A stretch of DNA of 64,000 nucleotides, taken from contig CAXKWD010000011.1 of the NCBI GenBank assembly GCA_964059195.1, forward strand, positions 28,023,791 to 28,087,790, read 5' to 3'. The position numbers and the translations under genes were made by a program. Below are positions 33,435 to 45,672 of the stretch, piece by piece; position 1 is the first letter of the stretch, and every line of letters starts with the position of its first letter. Source of the stretch: Ectobius pallidus (Eukaryota; Arthropoda; Insecta; Blattodea; Ectobiidae). A model generated the notes under the pieces. The model searched no databases and was not told where the DNA came from. It was given only the letters and a program-made list of their open reading frames with translations.

Positions 33435-34300
33435 AAAATAACAGTGCACGATTTCTATTTGTGGGGTACACTAAAAAATTGTGTATGCAAGTAATCCACA
33501 CACATTAGATGAACTGAAAAACAGCATAAGACATGAAATATAGTCTATCAGAGTGGAAGAACTTGTGCGAGTTAATAACAATTTCATCAGAAGATCAGGG
33601 CCGTAGAAAGGTCCTTCTGTGCCCTTGGCGAGTTTGACAAATCTGCGCCCTCCAATACTAGGGGGGGGGGGGGTGAACATTTTTTTTTTTTTTTAATTTC
33701 TGTAAAATTGTTTATTATTTTAATATAAAAACACTGTTATTATCAAAGAAAACCTAAACATCAATTTGAAAATGAACTAAGTGTTGGACTTTCAAGGTAC
33801 TAAAACGTTATTTTCAGACGATTGAACTACTTAAAATTATTTAAATCATAAAATCTAGTATCAAAAGTAAAGTACATAATAGGCCTCAGGCCTACTAAAA
33901 TGTTTAACACATTAATATAGCCTACACATTTTAATTTTTATTGTCGGTATAGCTTTCCATACTGTTCATGATTTATGTTATCATACTCTGTCAATAAGAA
34001 ACGTGTTAATTAAAGAACGTTGCTTTTTGTTTGTAGACAATCGGCATAATACTACAGATAGTTCATGTGCAGTAATTTTTAATAATCCAAAAGATTTCTT
34101 CCATTAATGTGGAATTTTTATTGCTTGATAAATTGCACCAGTCTAAAAAAGCGGGATCTTTCATGGTTAATTTTGCGCCCTCTTTGTACCTGCGCCCTTG
34201 GCAAGGGCCCACCTCACCACCGCCTAGCTACGGCCCTGCAGAAGATATTATGAAGTATGTGTGGGAGCAAATGGGGGAACACTTTCAGCATTGTCTGTGA
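33435..34300 (+). pseudogene. mariner-type transposase C-terminus split by a hAT insertion
   Basis: Plus strand 33435-33595 encodes HDFYLWGTLKNCVYASNPHT and LDELKNSIRHEI, stop, SIRVEELVRVNNNFIRR; the frame resumes after the insertion at 34247-34300 with YVWEQMGEHFQHCL and a stop. The joined order equals the normal end of this transposase class (DFFLWG ... HFQHLL). It was already decayed (internal stop), or decayed since; either way it is dead. Confidence 0.8.
33596..34238. mobile_element. hAT-type MITE (643 bp) with perfect 8-bp duplication
   Basis: Ends CAGGGCCGTAG and CTACGGCCCTG, flanked by cagaagat (33588-33595, 34239-34246). CAGGGC ends and 8-bp duplications are hAT features. The subterminal regions are rich in tgcgccctc/gcgcccttggc; a G run and T run lie at 33661-33694. 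Non-coding. Confidence 0.9.
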
Positions 34301-35717
34301 GCATGGTAAATACAAATTCTAAGACATCATTATTGCAGGGTGTATGATCGGTCCATGTATCGGCCAATGCAGCATGATACGCAGTACATGCTGCTGACTG
34401 TAATGCGAGGTGCTGTAGATAAGTATCTCTGTATTGTACCATACAATGTTTACATTGTAGCTAGACTTCCTTCAACACTGATTCATAATTACAAACCGAA
34501 GAGACTGTTAGAGGAAAATTTCACTACTTTAGGTAATTTTTTTTTAAATTTAAAATGTACCATACAGCTTGATATTTACTGATATGATGTCAGAAACAAA
34601 AAATTCTCCATGAATGTACTGTAGACCTAGGCAGTTTTTAATAAAAGTGTGCATAGCTTTCTTTCTTTCTGTCATAAAATTAATAATTGTTTAAAATAAA
34701 AGTCATTAAAAAAACATGTTTTTCTATCTTCTGCCTACACTTTTTGGAAGTGTAAATACATGGTATTTTCTTATGTACAATATTAATATATTGAATTTAT
34801 TTTCCAAACTATGTAAATTAAGTGTTGGGCAGGAATAAGGCTTTGAAAATATGTACTGGTAATATTTATTCAGAAAATTCTCACATCCCAAAAAGTACAG
34901 AACATACCAAGATTATACTTGGTATTCTACTCGGTACTTGTTATGCATCTCTACAAAAAATCTATATAAACATTTGTGAAAGCAAATTCACCTAGGTTCC
35001 ACTTATCTTTCTAAGGGAGGGGATTATAAATGTGGTACGGTGGATTCCATGTTAAAATGACTTTTTCCCATACCATCATTATTCTACGAAAGAATATAAT
35101 GGCATTGTAGCTTAATCCAAAAATCTATACTGATTTGGAGTAGTCTCTTTGTAGTTTCCTATAGCATGGCTACTTCTTTTTTTTTTATGATTTCTGAACT
35201 GAAGTATTTACTGTGGATCAAACTAACACTAGTGGACAACCACTATACAGCTGGAAGTCATTCTACATTGGTGTTGGATCAACATGACGACTAGCTTCCT
35301 TATACTGTAGCTAGGTTAAGGCAAACTTTTTTTTGGAATACAGGTGTGTTGAAATAGAGGTGATGAAGTATGATGGATAGGGTATTCAATAAATAAATAA
35401 GGTAATATTGAGTGTTATTGTTCATTTGAATTGCATGTGCATTACTTTATTTCCCCTATTTAAAACACATGAGAAAGTAACCAGGATTATTCTTAGTAGG
35501 CACACCATTACAAATAAATATTAACGTTAGGCATTAAGTGTTGAAATATCTTACTTCCGATTCATTAACACATCTCTCGCCGTAATTGGATTTTTAAATT
35601 TTTGTTGTATAACTTGTATGCTTGTACTATTAAATTGACCTCTCTCATCCATTTACTTCCTCGACCCGTACCATAAATACTATAGATAGAGGAAGTATTA
35701 TGCCTGACCATGAAATT
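34301..35717. other. unassigned stretch
   Basis: AT-rich; nothing recognised. Confidence 0.5.
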
Positions 35718-36052
35718 GAATGTTTATTTATTTATTTATTTATTTAACCTGGCGGAGTTAAGGCCATAAGGCCTTCTCTACCACTCAGCCAGGGCAAAAA
35801 CATGAAATACATAATGATAATAATAATAATGATTAATAATATATAAAAAAGAACTGATATACATGAATACAAGAAACGAACATTAAATACAAAGAAAAAA
35901 ATTAGAACATAAGTACTTGAATAATATGAATATGTAATACAAATGACTAAAAGTAAAGAAATAAAAAAATGATGAAAGTCTAAACAAATACATTCTTAGT
36001 TATTACAAAATATAATGAAAACTTAGAATATATTACTAATTAGCATCGATTC

Positions 36053-37782
36053 CTAAATGTTATTGTATACTAAATTTATTAAATGGCGCTTGAACTGTGA
36101 AGTCGTTTGGCACCTCCTGAGATGGCTAGGCAGTGAATTCCAGTGACGAATAGCTGTTGTTGTAAACAAATTCGAATAATGTGTACTTCTGTAAAGAGGC
36201 ATGGATAGTAAGGGGTCAAGCTGAGAGCGCGTGCCCAAGTTATGGTAGGAAGAAAGGTAATGAAAGCGACTGGAAAGATAGCTAGGTGTTGAGGTATGAA
36301 GGATTCTATAGAGCAGTATGAGACAGTGAAAATATCTTCGCTCACGCAGGCGTACCCATCGAAGTGATTCCAGTGACAGTGTTATGTGGTCATATTTACG
36401 AATGTTACATATATATCTGACGCACGCATTATGAACACGTTGTAGTCTTTGAGTCAAATTGCTGTTTAAGTCGTTAGTAGGACGTCACAATAATCAAAAT
36501 GAGGCAAAATGAGTGTCTGAACAAGTGTTTTTCTTAATTGAAAAGGGAGACAGTCTTTTATACTATACAGAGTATGCAGCGTTGCAAATGTTGTTTTGCA
36601 GATATTAGCGACTTGCATATCCCACGTTAAATTGTGGTCAATGTGTATGCCAAGGTATTTAACGGTATTACTATAAGGAATTATAGAATCATTTAATTTC
36701 ACTTGGTTTAGAAAATTGGCATCTATTTTAGACAATTGCCGCTTGAGTCCTATTATGATAGCTTGTGACTTCCTAGGATTTAGCTTTAAGTCGTGTCTTT
36801 CTGCCCATTTAGAAATCGAGTCTAAGTCACAGTTGATTTCTTCGATAGCGTCATTTACACGGTCGAGTCGTGAGTGTGTATAGAGTACAATGTCGTCAGC
36901 ATAAATCATGTATTTACTGTGAGTCAAATTATTAGATATGTCGTTTATATATATTGCAAAAAGCAGAGGTCCCAGTACAGATCCCTGGGGAACTCCTGCC
37001 TTAACAGCCCGCCAAGAAGAGCTCATATTGTTTAAAACAACACATTGTTGATGGCCGTTAAGGTAAGAGCAGAACCAGTTCACGACATTATTTGAAAGAT
37101 GTAGACGTCTAAGTTTGCTTATAAGCAGATCTGTGTTCACAGAGTCAAAAGCTTTGGAAAAGTCTAGTCAAGTCATCACTGAAACTTCGCTCACGTCCAT
37201 TGCAGTGCGGATATCCTCAATGACATTTATGACTGCAGTTGTGGTACTATGTCCTGTGCGGAAGCCAGATTGTAAAGAGTCAAGAAGATTATTTTCATTC
37301 AGGTAGTTAGTCAGTTGTTTGTGTATAATGCTTTCCAGTGCTTTCGAGAGGGCAGGAAGAATGTTAATGGGATGATAATCATTGGGATTTTCTAGGATTT
37401 TAACCTTAGGAAGGGGATGTACGTAGGCCTTCTTCCATGTACTAGGGAACTTGGCTGTCATGATCGAAGCATTCAAAATGTGTGCTATTGTTGGTAATAT
37501 TAAATGTGCTATTTTATTTATAAGAGTAATACTGATTTTGTCAACACCTGTCGCTTTAGACTTTATACAATTCAACGCTGATATTACGTCATCAACCATT
37601 ATGTAAGAAAACAAAAAATTGTCTCCTATAAAGTTTGTGTCCGTCTGCATGTCAGTCGTGTCATTTCGAAAATGTGTAGTAATATTCTGAGATGTGGGCA
37701 TGACATTCGTGAAATATTCGTTCAAACGGTCAAGAGGTATAGAAATATGTTCTATTTGCTCTTTTATGTGTCCTATTCCCAT
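36053..37782 (-). pseudogene. LINE ORF2, reverse transcriptase half
   Basis: RT in three pieces. 37168-37782: SKATGVDKISITLI, WKKAYVHPLPK, NDYHPINILPALSKALE, LDSLQSGFRTGHSTTTAV, then a TGA and a one-base shift inside motif A (LDFSKAFDS). 36466-37140: AGVPQGSVLGPLLFAIYIND, catalytic YMIYADDIVLYT, LNPRKSQAIIIG, VKYLGIHIDHNL, HFDYCDVLL. 36053-36457 after another shift: MTQRLQRVHNACVRYICNI, RHWNSLPSHLRR, FKRHLINLVYN. The YADD is intact but at least three breaks abolish the protein. Confidence 0.87.
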
Positions 37783-38976
37783 TCATCTCATACCCTGCCA
37801 CAGGTCAGTCGGTGACGTGTTGCGATCAACAAGTTTGTTGATATATCCAACTTTAGCATTTCTAATCATCTGTGTAGTTTTATTTCTAAGACGTTTGTAA
37901 TGTTGAAAATTTTCGTCATTTTTATTCTGTCTGAATTTCCTATATGCCTGATCTCTTAAAGCCATCATCTCTCGAATGTCGGATGTCATCCACGGAGCAG
38001 GCGGTCTTCTTGTGAGTTTAGTCTTAACAGGTGCATGTTTGTTATACAATTTAATTACTAAGTCATTAAATATATCTACTTTTTCGTTAACAGAATGTGC
38101 ATGCCGAACTCTGTGCCAAGGTAGTTCGTTTGCGTCTTCTAAGAATGCAGTCTCGTCTATATGATTCAGGTCTCTGTAAGTAATTACCCTTGCTTTTGTT
38201 TTAGGGCACTGTAAAGAATAAATTACGTAAATAATGTCGTGTGCAGAGATGCCCGGAGCAGGGATCTGTCCGTGAGTCATTACTTTGCCAATATTGTTTG
38301 TTACAATTAAGTCTAGAAAAGTTTCTGAAGTACATGTGTGGTGGGTAGGATTTAGAGGTAGGATATTTAGATCGAAAGACTGGAACATTTCACACATTTC
38401 TTTCGTGTCTTTGTGGCTTGTTTCTAGTAAATTAGTATTCATGTCTCCGAGAATAAGTACATGTTCATAAAGCGGCAAAATATTAAGGAGTGTAGTTTCC
38501 AAGTCGTTTAGGAAGTTGGTTTTTGGAGGTCTGTATATTACTCCAACAATGCATTTCTGAGTCGAGACAAGAATTTCAATAAACATTATTTCTGGATGGG
38601 CCGCATATTCACTTGGTGACTGATGAACTATTTTGGGGCTTAAATCTGACCTTACATAAGCTCCGACACCACCCCCCCTCTTAAGAGTGCGGTCATTGCG
38701 AAGTAATGAATAACCTGGCAGATGAACTAGTGTAGAAGGCAAAGAAGGCTTTAACCATGTTTCAGAGATTAGAATAACGTGAAATTGCAGCTGGGAAAAT
38801 ATGGAGTGAAATTCGTGGAAATGTGACAAAAGGCTTTGGGCGTTGACATGGGCCACCTGAAGAGAAGAAGTAGGGCTATAGAGAGAGAGAGAGAGAGAAG
38901 ATTTCAAACAGTCAGCTGTAGAAGCCGTGTAAATGTAACTGTCACAAAGAATGCCGTTAATCTCAGGAGTTTCCAA
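37783..38976 (-). pseudogene. LINE ORF2, APE endonuclease half
   Basis: 397-codon open frame. Endonuclease motifs: VAHVNAQSLLSHFHEF, VILISETWLKPSLP (catalytic Glu), LRNDRTLKRGGGVGAYVR, VGVIYRPPKT, LILGDMNTNL (Asp/Asn), FLDLIVTNN and ISAHDIIYV, where the usual SDH is AHD, so the final catalytic region is partly altered. After the endonuclease a linker (RRPPAPWMTSDIREMM, RDQAYRKFR) leads to RT. A TGA at the end (WQGMR stop) directly precedes an in-frame ATG, so this was one protein with RT. Confidence 0.85.
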
Positions 38977-39133
38977 AACAAGTGATGAATCAAACTGAGC
39001 AATGGTGCCAACTACTGAAAAATAGTGCTAAAAATAAGTAACTAACTACAAACTAAAAATAACTAATATAATGTGTAGATGGTTAACTAGAAATAACAAT
39101 GAATGTTATATTAAAATGTGTCACGTTAACGAC

Positions 39134-39572
39134 TTAGGCCAGTGACTTACTGATTACAAATTCAGCAGCTCTTACTATGCGGCGTTTAGTAGTGCCTTCT
39201 TTTACAAAAATTACTCCATCCAGAGTCCACACATTCTTGACACCATATTTAGTGATGCACTCTTGTAGCAATTTGTAGCGATTGCGAGTAAAGTCTTCTC
39301 TTATTGTGATGGAAGAACCGCGTAATTGTTTTTTATTGTGGAACATTTCACTACGTTTCCTGTAGCTAACAAACTTTACAATTACTGGTCTCGGCCTATT
39401 TTCATTTCTTACCCCAACACGATGACTCCTGTCAATATCATCAATTTTGAGATCGACCCCAATCTTCGCTGCTACCTCCACCACAATCTTGTCCGTATCT
39501 TCCTTTGCAGATTCAGGTACGCCGAAGATGCGTAAGCATTGCCGTCTCTGGTACTGTTCCAGGTCGTTGAGT
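39134..39572 (-). pseudogene. LINE ORF1 C-terminal fragment (RRM/CTD type)
   Basis: Minus frame reading DLEQYQRRQCLRIFGVPE, then IDDIDRSHRVG, RPRPVIVKFVSYRKRSEMFH, GSSITIREDFTRNRYKLLQE and NVWTLDGVIFVKEG. It matches the RNA-binding RRM and C-terminal domain of L1-like ORF1 proteins. The N-terminal coiled coil is lost to 5' truncation. The open frame continues upstream of the Met at 39484. Confidence 0.75.
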
Positions 39573-39575
39573 TTG

Positions 39576-42500
39576 CAATATTAATACACATTTGTAGATC
39601 CCTTCAATTCAAAAATAGGCTACACTTCTCAGAAATATGCCTTTGTGGGTCTGTGAACTCTTCAGCTGGAGGATGAAAACTCATATAAAAAAAATTCTAT
39701 TTTTGAGTTTTATCTTCTGCGGATGTGATATGAAGACCGACAATGACTTTTTCTTACTTTTACTGCCACTTTAACATGAGTGAAAAATTTATTTCTGTTC
39801 TTGAAATGGGCCTAATGAATTTGTTTAAGTTTTGAACAGAAGATATTTCTTATACTAGGAGCTAAAACTTTATTTTGAACATTTTAAAAATTAAATTCTC
39901 TGAAGTGTAGATATATATGCCATTTGTCACATAAGTTACTCAAACTCAAGTTTTAAGTCTTGCCTCGTGGATAATACTACTTTCAATGAGGCTGAGACAA
40001 CTGAAAGCGCACTACTGCAATCAAACCGTTCACTTTATGTTCTAATACGAAGGGTAAAGGAAGTAATGTGAGTATTTCACATCAGGTTTTTAGTAGAAAT
40101 AACCAATTTCTGAAGCAGGAACCACACAAATGCACGTTAGAGCAAGAAAGTCTTCTCCTCTAATACTGAGTTCCCAGGGTCACTGACAGGGTTGCGAGCA
40201 TGCGACTAGCTCAAACGTTGACGGTTGAATGAGAAAATAAATGGGGGTGGTCATCCAAACATTAGCGAAAACATACGAATGGTGCCGATCATCAATCTCA
40301 GGACCAGAAGCCTCCGACTAAAACGGGTCGAGAGAATACCTCCCTGTCTTCCGCAGCATGACAGTCCTTCTTGCTGGTTAAGTAAGCGTTCAGCCATCAA
40401 GAAACATGCAAACTATTATTTTCCGTGTCCCTCTGCTCGACCGGCAGACAAGTAAGCGTTAACCTTTAGTTATGTGGTGAATTTGCTTGCCTTTTTCTTC
40501 CCTCTTCCCACCACCTAAGAGATAGAAATTTCTTACATACAGCTGGGCTTAAAACATGAGATGATCCTTGATATTAAACAAGTCTTAATAGTATTTTTTT
40601 AGTGTGGGGGTGTAAAGTTAATATGGGTAGAATTCAATGGAAGTCAGTAAGTTAAGTAACAAAATTAGAGTTTTTTTATATTTACTTGAACTTGTGATTC
40701 ATTATTTTCCACTTCATCACATGTCCGGTTCCATGAATTATCCTGCAGATCACACAGTTTTCTGCATGTGGTCTTCTAACGACGTGTGGCAAATTACAAC
40801 CCCTCAATATAACAATAACCTTCATATAACAATACAATCTGAGAGGGCTCACAAATATTGTTATATGGAGGTTTCACTGTAATTCAGACTGTTTCTGGTG
40901 AACTCGTATAAAGCAACTCCTATTCACTATGCTGTATTGTCAGACATATACTTTTCATCAAACCAGTTTTGTAACAGATTAAAATTATGTAATAGAGACA
41001 TGATTCCTATCCTGGATTTGATTGCAACCAACTGATCTGTAGACATAATGTGCTTGTAACTATTACACCCTGTAGTGTCGTAATTTTCAAAATTGAGTTT
41101 TTGCAGTCACAATTAGGAGCATAATTTAGTTCATTTTTAACATACCGTAGCACATTGACAAATTGAGATTTATTTTTATATTTTAGAGTAAATTGTTTCC
41201 AGCAGGTATGAAAAGTAACATAATTATTGACGTCATTATCATGATGTTTAAGCTGCATAATCAAACGGGTTTGAAACTGCTATCTGATAAGGACATATAC
41301 TAGATAAAATTTCTGAATGTATAATGACATAAATCAGTCAAAAACGTCACCATAAAAATTGTTATATTTAAAGCAATAGTCAACTGTTATAATTAATTTA
41401 GTGAAGCTCAAACAGTTAAGCAGAAGCCAGTGGTCTACAATATTGTTTCCTATTCCCACACAGATGATTAATAGGGTTTTAGGTTAATTATTGGGGATTT
41501 AGACATAAATGAATTCAGTTCTAAAGGAAGTTTGTGGTTAAACTACAAAAATATATTAAAGATATTTTCTTCCTGAAATATATAAAACATTGCCGTACAA
41601 GAACACAAAGATGTCACCACAACCTCTTTCAGTCTGCAAGACATTGGTATGTAAATGTACATACTGTACACGTAAATGAATTAACTTGTTTTGTGCATTA
41701 GAATACTTACTCCAGAGAGTTTAGTAAGTTGATTAACAATTTCAGCAAAATTGGGGGATGCAGAACATACGACCCTAGAGCTAAAACTATTTCTGGTCAC
41801 AGTTATACTTTTGTAAATAATATTGCTAAAGAGCAATATTTCGAAGTACACATTTTCAAAACCTCCCACACCTTACAAAACGTCATAGTAACTTATACAA
41901 ATATTATTTGATTCAGTATTACAGGTATGTTGGCATTAAGGCAACCTTGGAATAAATTTGGGAAGTCCCTTCCCATAACAGCCTTGTTAATTTTTTGCAA
42001 ACATATACTTTTCTGTAGTATGTGCAACACACATTGAATCAAAAGACCACAACTATACCATATGATGGGCACAGTTAACATATATTCCCATAGTATCCCG
42101 TAAGAGATAGTTTTTCTTTTACAAGTTGCATAGTTTTCTTCATATTTTAATATGGTCATATTGTAACTTACAACATCCATAATGCAGGAGAAGTAAGCGG
42201 AATTAAATTAAATTGAACTAAAATACAAATGATACTTCAAACCAATGATCACTAGCATATGCTAATTAAACTAACATTCATATAAATCACAGCATTCTAA
42301 ACCATAAGATGCTATACAATATACTGTTTTCTAAAAATCGCATCATTGGGTAGTGGGAGAAAATAAAAAATTTAAATACACTATTCTAGTGCAGATTAAT
42401 TCTAGCAATAAAATATTCAGAACAACATTAAACTCATAAAATGAAAAGTAATTGTTTCAAAATAGAACTGTAGTGGATCTTGTTAATACAGCTGTGTTTT

Positions 42501-42704
42501 CTTTTGTGTAGCCTACACCATTATATAAGATACAAAATGAAAAATGAACTGTTCCAAGACAGATCTGTTGACGGTCTTGTTTCCACATACTAGGTGATTC
42601 AAACCCAGGTCTAACTCTTTCCACTGGTTATGAATATAAGTTGATTAAAAACTGTTATTAAAACTTTAGTACAGTGAATAAAATTACCTTAGAACAGTCA
42701 CTAC
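39576..42704. other. unassigned stretch
   Basis: AT-rich except 40190-40460, a GC-balanced island open in both directions (76 codons plus strand, 49 codons minus strand) that I cannot identify. The candidate exon at 41711-41780 is listed separately. Confidence 0.45.
41711..41780 (-). CDS. candidate small exon of unknown gene
   Basis: Minus-strand open segment reading SRVVCSASPNFAEIVNQL then TKLSG, ending exactly at a strong donor GGA|GTAAGTATT and preceded by a TTTTAG acceptor-like site. The composition looks protein-like, but I do not recognise the sequence and find no partner exon. It could be a leader exon of IDH3G or part of another gene, or chance. Confidence 0.15.
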
Positions 42705-42734
42705 GTTTCAGCCTGATCTCCAGGCCTTCCTCAG
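42705..42734 (-). ncRNA. hammerhead-like core, solitary
   Basis: Minus strand: CTGAGGA, a stem of AGGCCTG with CAGGCT (one bulged G), loop GAGAT, then GAAACGTAG. Same layout as the Penelope-terminus motifs; no inverted partner seen here. Confidence 0.3.
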
Positions 42735-43434
42735 GTGAAATGAAGTCTACTTGTTTCCATTAAGGCGAGTTTTCTTTTGTGATCACTAATATGAAATGTT
42801 ATGAATTGAGAAGTAATTGTTTAAAAAAAAAAAAAAAAACTACAGTGGAAGTTTTTGTTTTCATTATAGGCCTATCTTCTGTTTCACACCCAAAATAAAA
42901 CATACAGAATGAAAAGCATCTGTAATTGTCCCATATCAGAAACTCTGTTGGATATGGTTTCAATTAGGTTATTTTTTCATAAAAAATATGTAGACAGTAA
43001 TTATTCTTTCACAGCCCTACATAGTAACTAGTAATCTATTAGTGACAATATTTCCATTAAATATAATAATTACAAGGGCTATCCCTGGAAAGACAACAAT
43101 TCTCAAGGGAGATTACTACTGCACAAAGACCATGTCTACAATAAACTATCCTCCAATTTATTTTTGCTTAGAAGAATTGTTTCTTATCTTTCTTCTGATG
43201 TTCTAAAATTGGTCTATTTCGGTCTAATATATCCCTTCGTATCTTTTCGAATTTCTCTGTGGGGAGGCACATATGATATACGGTACATATAAAAATAATT
43301 TTTGTTCTTCAAAAACAGATCTCATTCTGTAGATCCTGTGTTGAGTGGGACTCAAGGATATAGAACACGTCAGATTACAATATACAAGCAAGTAATAAAT
43401 AATGATATATAATATACTACACTATAAACTTATT
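42735..43434. other. unassigned stretch
   Basis: An A run of about 17 lies near 42823-42839. Nothing else recognised. Confidence 0.5.
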
Positions 43435-43705
43435 CAAACTGGAAATACTCATCCATATTGTAGAAGGAGTGAGTCATTAAAAATTTCTTGAGAGATCCTT
43501 TGAAGGATTTGCTTTTTCTTTGAATACATAATAATTTAATGTTGTTTGGAAGCTTATTGTATATCTGTATTGCGGAGTAATAAGCGCCTTTCTGAAAAAG
43601 TTTTAATGCATTAACCGGTCTATGTAAATCATTCCTGTTTCTAGTAATATGTTCATGAACACTGCTATATGTTCATGAACACTGCTATTGTTCATGAACA
43701 CTATA
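43435..43705 (-). pseudogene. LINE RT C-terminal tail (minus)
   Basis: The minus strand reads HITRNRNDLHRPVNALKLFQ, then KGAYYSAIQIYNKLPNNIKL and KSFKGSLKKFLMTHSFYNMD EYF. This is the C-terminal segment of CR1/jockey-like ORF2 proteins. Upstream the coding is interrupted by a tandem triplication of ttcatgaacactgctat-like units at 43647-43705. Confidence 0.7.
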
Positions 43706-43824
43706 GAACATATCAACTGTCTATGCAATGTATAATCTTATATATCATAATGTCTTGATGGTTAAAAATGACTCAAAATTAATGTGTATTAATTCCGATG
43801 TTCATACTTATAACACAAGACAAA

Positions 43825-44190
43825 ATTAGATTATCACGTAATTCCTAGACGATTAAAATTCACATCAAACAGTCCATTTGTTCGAGGAGCCATATTTAGC
43901 AACTCACTCCCTAAGGAAATAAAATCACTCACAGGTGAAAGACTTAAAACGGAATTTAAAAAATGGCTTATTCAACTATGTCCTTACTCCCTAGACGATA
44001 TAAGAGAAGTATATCAATCATAAGTAAGTTATACTGAAAAATTATCTTCTATCTGTAAAACTCACACTATGTTTTTGTTTTCGTAGTTCTTTATTTATTC
44101 TATAATTTTTATTATTATTATTATTGTTATTGTTATCCTATGCCAGTACTGCTGGTCTATAGGATTGCTAAATAAATAAATAATATATTG
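43825..44190 (+). pseudogene. LINE 3' end (plus)
   Basis: The plus strand encodes RRLKFTSNSPFVRGAIFSN, SLPKEIKSLTGERLKTEFKK and WLIQLCPYSLDDIREVY then a stop. The pattern matches a LINE ORF2 C-terminus of a different subfamily from 43435. A 3' UTR with TTA repeats and an AAATAAATAAAT tail follows. Confidence 0.6.
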
Positions 44191-45670
44191 CTAAATTTAT
44201 TTATTTCCTAGCCAAAGTCCAAACTTCATTCAAATACTGAAGACTTTTTCCACAGCTAAGTGTCTTCAAAACTGTCATAAATGGAACTTTCTCATTAATT
44301 TGAAAGATCTTGAAAGTCTTTTCTGAAACTTTCTTTTTCCCATTACACAGGCATACAATTTAGAGTATAATTGTAAGGTTTTCATGTGTAATTGGTTAAA
44401 TAGCCTATTCAATAATTAAAATTCCAAAAGAACAAAACTAATCATAATTTACAACATGTTTTAGTGAAAACAGCAAGAGGATTTTCTTCATTTCTTGTAT
44501 CCTGATTAAACCTTCATTTTCTGTATACTACCGAGTAATGAACTAATATCCTTCCTCAGAATGTACAAATTCAAAGCATGGACTCTCGTTAATATAAATG
44601 CAGCCATTTTTTTGGCACGGCAGAGACTGTCACACACAGATGCATAAAGAAGGAAAAAAAGTTAAAATTACATAAATAGTTTTCAGTTCATCCAGAACTT
44701 TAACAAAAGACAAACAAAATTTACAATTCTATTTACTTAATACAGATTTTTGGGAAGGAAACTTTCCAAAGACTGCAGCTGATTGCCCTCCTGGTTACTT
44801 TAAAATACAGTATACATTAAGGAAAGGAGTGCAGGTCGTCTACCAACGTTGAATGACATCTATCAGAATGCTCTATAGCCAACTGTCCACCCGGTCACTA
44901 AGAAAAAGAATTTGGACATGATGATCTCAATGAAGTTTATTCCCCAGTGAACCACAAGTACTATAAACAACTAGGAGTAGTTAGGCATGAAATGAATAAT
45001 GAACAAGATAATGGCATTCTTTACACTATCGATTAGATTCAGCCTAGGAACAAAGGAATTAAATCAAAATGTTTTCAGCGGTTTCGTTGATTAACTCCAA
45101 AAAATTGATATCTAAAATGTTTAATTTTTTTCCATGAGAATGTTCCTTTTTTATATCACTAATTCTAATTAATTGTACTGTAGTTAAGTAATTAAACTTT
45201 AAAATGTCTTAGAACTGCAATCTGATATGCCATTAATTTAATAAACAAATCTGAATTTTCTAAAAACTGTGAACTTTGCCTTCACTTTCTCATTTTCCTT
45301 AAATGTGGAGTTAATAAATCTGGCTTCTAAGTGGCACAAATATACATGAACAACATATGCTCCAAACTTCCTGCTACAGGTCTGAAAGGAGTGCAGATGG
45401 GAGAAATACCAAATTTCATGTGCCTGGTAAGCATAACCTGTGCTGCAGATCAACTTCTTGATGGCACTTTAATACAACTCTATAGTGGATAATACAATGA
45501 ACACCTCTCCTTTTATTCCACAATTTCCAAATAGAAAGTAGAAATTATAATTTATACTTATGTGAGTTTCCATATGGATGCTACTGAATACAATCAGAGG
45601 AAAGTAGCCTACCCATTTCAATCTGAATAAACATGTAAATTTTTAATTGGAATTTTTTTGTGAATTCTTC
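44191..45670. other. unassigned stretch
   Basis: AT-rich; nothing recognised. Confidence 0.5.
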
Positions 45671-45672
45671 TA

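Larger units (their letters stand above)
35718..39575 (-). mobile_element. CR1-like LINE, nearly complete ORF2
   Basis: Minus-strand non-LTR retrotransposon of about 3.9 kb: ORF1 C-terminal part, APE endonuclease, RT, and a 3' UTR (ending GCCATAAGGCC... GGAGTTAAGG complement) with a (TAAA)n tail at 35725-35746. 5'-truncated within ORF1. The SxNAQSLLSH endonuclease start, GVPQGSVLGPLLF, YADDIVLY and R.WNSLP C-terminus fit CR1/jockey-type elements. Several stops and frameshifts make it inactive. I found no target duplication. Confidence 0.85.

Noticed and set aside
43647..43705. CRISPR-like array (three ttcatgaacactgctat units)
   Set aside because: Units are directly adjacent with no spacers, in a eukaryotic LINE remnant.
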